DNA of 7,766 nucleotides from Desulfobulbaceae bacterium. GTDB lineage: Bacteria; Desulfobacterota; Desulfobulbia; Desulfobulbales; DAOVSZ01. The DNA is taken from positions 1 through 7,766 of the forward strand of contig DAOVSZ010000120.1 in the NCBI GenBank assembly GCA_030627725.1, read 5' to 3'. A model generated the notes under the pieces. The model did no database searches. It was not told the DNA's origin and was given only the letters and a program-made list of their open reading frames with translations. A program made the position numbers and the translations under genes. Numbering within the stretch: position 1 is the stretch's first letter; each line of letters opens with the position of its first letter. Shown piece by piece: positions 6,226 through 7,766 of the stretch.

Positions 6226-7265
6226 TTTTCTACCCGTATCCTGCCGGCATCTCCTTCTTCTATCTCCCCAATGACGGCAAAATCAAAAGGATACCCCTCC
6301 CGGGTGAGGCGGTCGATGATTTGCTGGATATCCGCAGGTGAGGCCGCGATCAGAAGGCCGCCTGAGGTTTGAGGATCAAAGAGGACCATTTCCATCGGAT
6401 CATCGACAGCAAGCAAGGAATCGACCCATTTCTGATAAAAGCCCCTGTTCTTATGAGCGCCCTCAGGGATGATACCCATGGAGGCAAAGTGCATGGTATC
6501 GGGGAGAAGGGGCACGGAGGAGGCGGAAACCCGCGCTGATACACCGGAAGCGTGGACCATCTCATACAGATGTCCCAGAAGGCCGAATCCGGTGATATCG
6601 GTGCAGGCATGGGCGTCAACCGCGGTCATGCATTCGGCGGCAGCCCGATTCAGGGCAGCCATGACCTCGCCTATCATCTCTTCAACCTTTTCTCCGGCAA
6701 GCCCGCCCTTCACCGCCGTGGCAAGGATACCTGTGCCAACCGGTTTTGTAAGCAGGAGCTGGTCCCCGGGCTGTGCCCCTGCGTTCAGCACCACCCGATC
6801 CGGATGCACGGTCCCTGTTACCGAGAGGCCGTACTTCAACTCAGTGTCCTCGATACTGTGGCCGCCAACCAGAAGAGCGCCTGCCTCGTTGATCTTGTCA
6901 AGACCGCCGCGGATGATTTCCTTTAAGACAGAGGTGTCCATCTCCTTGATAGGGAACCCGACCAGGTTCATGGCAAGGAGCGGCTTTCCTCCCATGGCAT
7001 AGACGTCGCTTAAGGCGTTTGCCGCCGTGATCTGACCGAACCGGTAAGGGTCGTCGACAATAGGTGTAAAAAAATCAACCGTCTGGATCAGGGCGGTCTC
7101 ATCGTTCAATCGATAGACCCCTGCATCGTCACAGGTCTGGAGGCCCACGATCAGGTTCGGGTCAGTCTGAATCGGCAGACCGCAGAGTATCTGGTCCAGG
7201 TCCCCTGGACTCAGCTTGGCTGCTCAACCGGCCGCTTTGACTGTTCTTGTCAGTTTTTCCGTCAC
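6222..7265 (-). CDS. selD: selenide, water dikinase (selenophosphate synthetase), selenocysteine-containing
   Basis: It makes selenophosphate from selenide and ATP (giving AMP and phosphate), the selenium donor for selenocysteine-tRNA and selenouridine synthesis. The frame runs from GTG 7265 through an in-frame TGA at 7226-7224. Read as selenocysteine, the N-terminus has AAG-U-AAKLSP (Sec14, Lys17), which aligns with the catalytic Cys17 and Lys20 of E. coli SelD. Further motifs: CDDAGVYRL (45-53), VDFFTPIVDDPYRFGQI (63-79), GGHSIED (134-140), TDITGFGLLGH (222-232) and DPQTSGGLL (297-305). Length is 347 residues, as in E. coli. AGGAG lies 6 nt before GTG 7265. A GTG at 7148 is the first start codon after the TGA, but it would give a 308-residue protein without the catalytic loop. 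A SECIS hairpin follows the TGA. selD is the first gene of the operon with the glycosyltransferase and birA. Confidence 0.95.
7191..7214 (-). promoter_or_regulatory. bacterial SECIS element in selD mRNA
   Basis: On the - strand, GUCCAGG (7210-7204) and CCUGGAC (7200-7194) form a perfect 7-bp stem with loop GGA (7203-7201). Beyond a single bulged A (7211), CUG (7214-7212) pairs with CAG (7193-7191), lengthening the stem to 10 bp. The apical loop begins 20 nt after the UGA and its first base is G. Both features fit what is known of bacterial SECIS elements, which bind SelB to recode UGA. It lies within coding sequence for LSPGDLDQ. Confidence 0.88.
7224..7226 (-). other. selenocysteine (UGA) codon of selD
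   Basis: This in-frame TGA is codon 14 of selD. Homology to SelD proteins continues without a break on both sides (TRTVKAAG before it, AAKLSPGDL after it). The position is the catalytic Cys/Sec site of the family, so it is a recoded codon and not a nonsense mutation. Confidence 0.93.
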
Positions 7266-7309
7266 GGATGTCTCCTGGAAATTACAATGGGTAAGAGTTT
7301 CACTCCCCA

Positions 7310-7339
7310 AACATAACAACTTCCCTTGCTGATTCACAA
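7310..7339 (-). promoter_or_regulatory. candidate promoter for the selD operon
   Basis: On the - strand, TTGTGA (7339-7334) and TATGTT (7315-7310) are 18 nt apart, each a 4 of 6 match to the sigma70 boxes. They lie about 45 nt upstream of the selD start. This is the best match I found in the short divergent region, but it is weak. Confidence 0.3.
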
Positions 7340-7368
7340 GAATTTTAATCCAGGGGCCGAATCTTCTC

Positions 7369-7398
7369 TTGACATCTTTTTGTGCTTCATGCGAACAT
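7369..7398 (+). promoter_or_regulatory. candidate promoter for the small secreted protein gene
   Basis: A perfect TTGACA (7369-7374) is followed after 18 nt by GAACAT (7393-7398), only a 3 of 6 match to the -10 consensus. It lies about 50 nt upstream of the ATG at 7452. The -35 box is convincing, the -10 box is not. Confidence 0.35.
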
Positions 7399-7451
7399 CA
7401 AGAGACAATCCCGCACTTGCGTTCTGCGATTTCAACAACGGAGGAATAAAA

Positions 7452-7766
7452 ATGAAAACGCTTCTACTTCTTATCAGCCTTCTTCTCATCCCTGTCGTTT
7501 CCGCAGCGGAGAAACCAGTATGCACCACCAAAGCAGGATATCTCGCAGCCAAGAACATACAAATGGTCAAAACGGCAAATAACCTCGCTGCCAGCAAAAA
7601 CTACCCTGCCATGCAGCAGATGCTCGACTCGGGTCTGATCTTCGTTTTAAAAGACGGGGTCGCGGCCTATCTTGAAGAGACGAATTCCAAAGAAGAAAAG
7701 GTAAAGATCACCTTCAGGGATTTCAAGCTGACCGTATGGACAAGCATCAGGGCTGTTGAGTGCAGA
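7452..7766 (+). CDS. small secreted protein of unknown function, 3'-truncated
   Basis: The frame is open from ATG 7452 to the window end (105 residues, no stop), so the C-terminus is missing. GGAGG at 7440-7444 lies 7 nt before the ATG. Residues 1-19 are a clear Sec signal peptide: Lys at 2, a Leu/Ile-rich core, then PVVSAA before E20, with cleavage likely after A18 or A19. The mature part begins EKPVC, is rich in Lys and Ala, and is predicted exported to the periplasm. It has two cysteines (C24 and C104), which could pair in the oxidising periplasm. The pattern LKDGVAAYLEET followed by a beta-rich stretch and VWTSIRAVEC suggests a small alpha/beta domain. I do not recognise the family with confidence and give no function. 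It is transcribed away from selD. Confidence 0.75.
   Translation, partial: MKTLLLLISLLLIPVVSAAEKPVCTTKAGYLAAKNIQMVKTANNLAASKNYPAMQQMLDSGLIFVLKDGVAAYLEETNSKEEKVKITFRDFKLTVWTSIRAVECR

Noticed and set aside
5320..6372. Long open frame on the + strand opposite the glycosyltransferase and the end of selD
   Set aside because: It has no recognisable domain and lies antisense to complete, well-conserved genes.
6222..7148. selD as a 308-residue gene starting at GTG 7148
   Set aside because: It lacks the catalytic N-terminal loop and has no Shine-Dalgarno sequence, while conserved SelD sequence continues upstream through the recoded TGA to GTG 7265.
6222..7265. selD as a pseudogene broken by a stop codon
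   Set aside because: The stop is TGA, lies exactly at the catalytic Cys/Sec site, and is followed by a SECIS hairpin at the right distance; the rest of the frame is intact.
7289..7307. Small dyad GAGT/ACTC in the selD leader
   Set aside because: A 4-bp stem with a 3-nt loop is too short to support an operator or hairpin call.

Overview
The window reads as an ordinary chromosomal stretch from an anaerobic proteobacterium-like organism, most plausibly a member of the Desulfobacterota (former Deltaproteobacteria). This is inference from three things: a two-OB-domain NrfJ-like protein of the kind seen in Geobacter/Desulfuromonas-type genomes, a selenophosphate synthetase that is itself a selenoprotein, and a class of MetK and AhcY common in that group. 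No mobile element, phage gene, CRISPR array, tRNA or rRNA was found.

Left part (+ strand). A 5'-truncated NrfJ-like OB-fold protein (2-520) is followed by a ketopantoate reductase (panE, start 586 preferred). Immediately after panE is a sigma70-like promoter (1521-1550), then a leader of about 160 nt with a long two-part hairpin (1648-1696) just before the metK ribosome binding site. metK (1717-2880) and ahcY (2997-4412) follow. They supply two steps of the methyl cycle: MetK makes S-adenosylmethionine, and AhcY clears the S-adenosylhomocysteine left by methyltransferases. The 116 bases between them hold two hairpins. The second looks like an intrinsic terminator ending only about 30 nt before ahcY.

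Middle and right part (- strand, read right to left). selD (7265-6222), a CgeB-like glycosyltransferase (6225-5287) and a monofunctional biotin-protein ligase (5272-4475) form a tight operon: a 4-nt GTGA overlap, then a 14-nt gap. It converges on ahcY, and the two meet at a shared bidirectional terminator (4450-4480).

The key observation is that selD contains an in-frame UGA (7226-7224). It encodes selenocysteine at the active-site position (residue 14, context AAG-U-AAKLSP) and is followed at the right distance by a near-perfect bacterial SECIS hairpin (7214-7191). Naive gene calling starts the gene at a GTG at 7148 and loses the catalytic N-terminus. The true gene starts at GTG 7265 behind an AGGAG and encodes 347 residues, the normal SelD length. 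Such a gene implies that the organism has a full selenocysteine system (SelA, SelB, SelC) elsewhere.

Far right. A divergent intergenic region (7266-7451) carries candidate promoters both ways. It leads to a small secreted protein of unknown function (7452 onward), cut by the window end.
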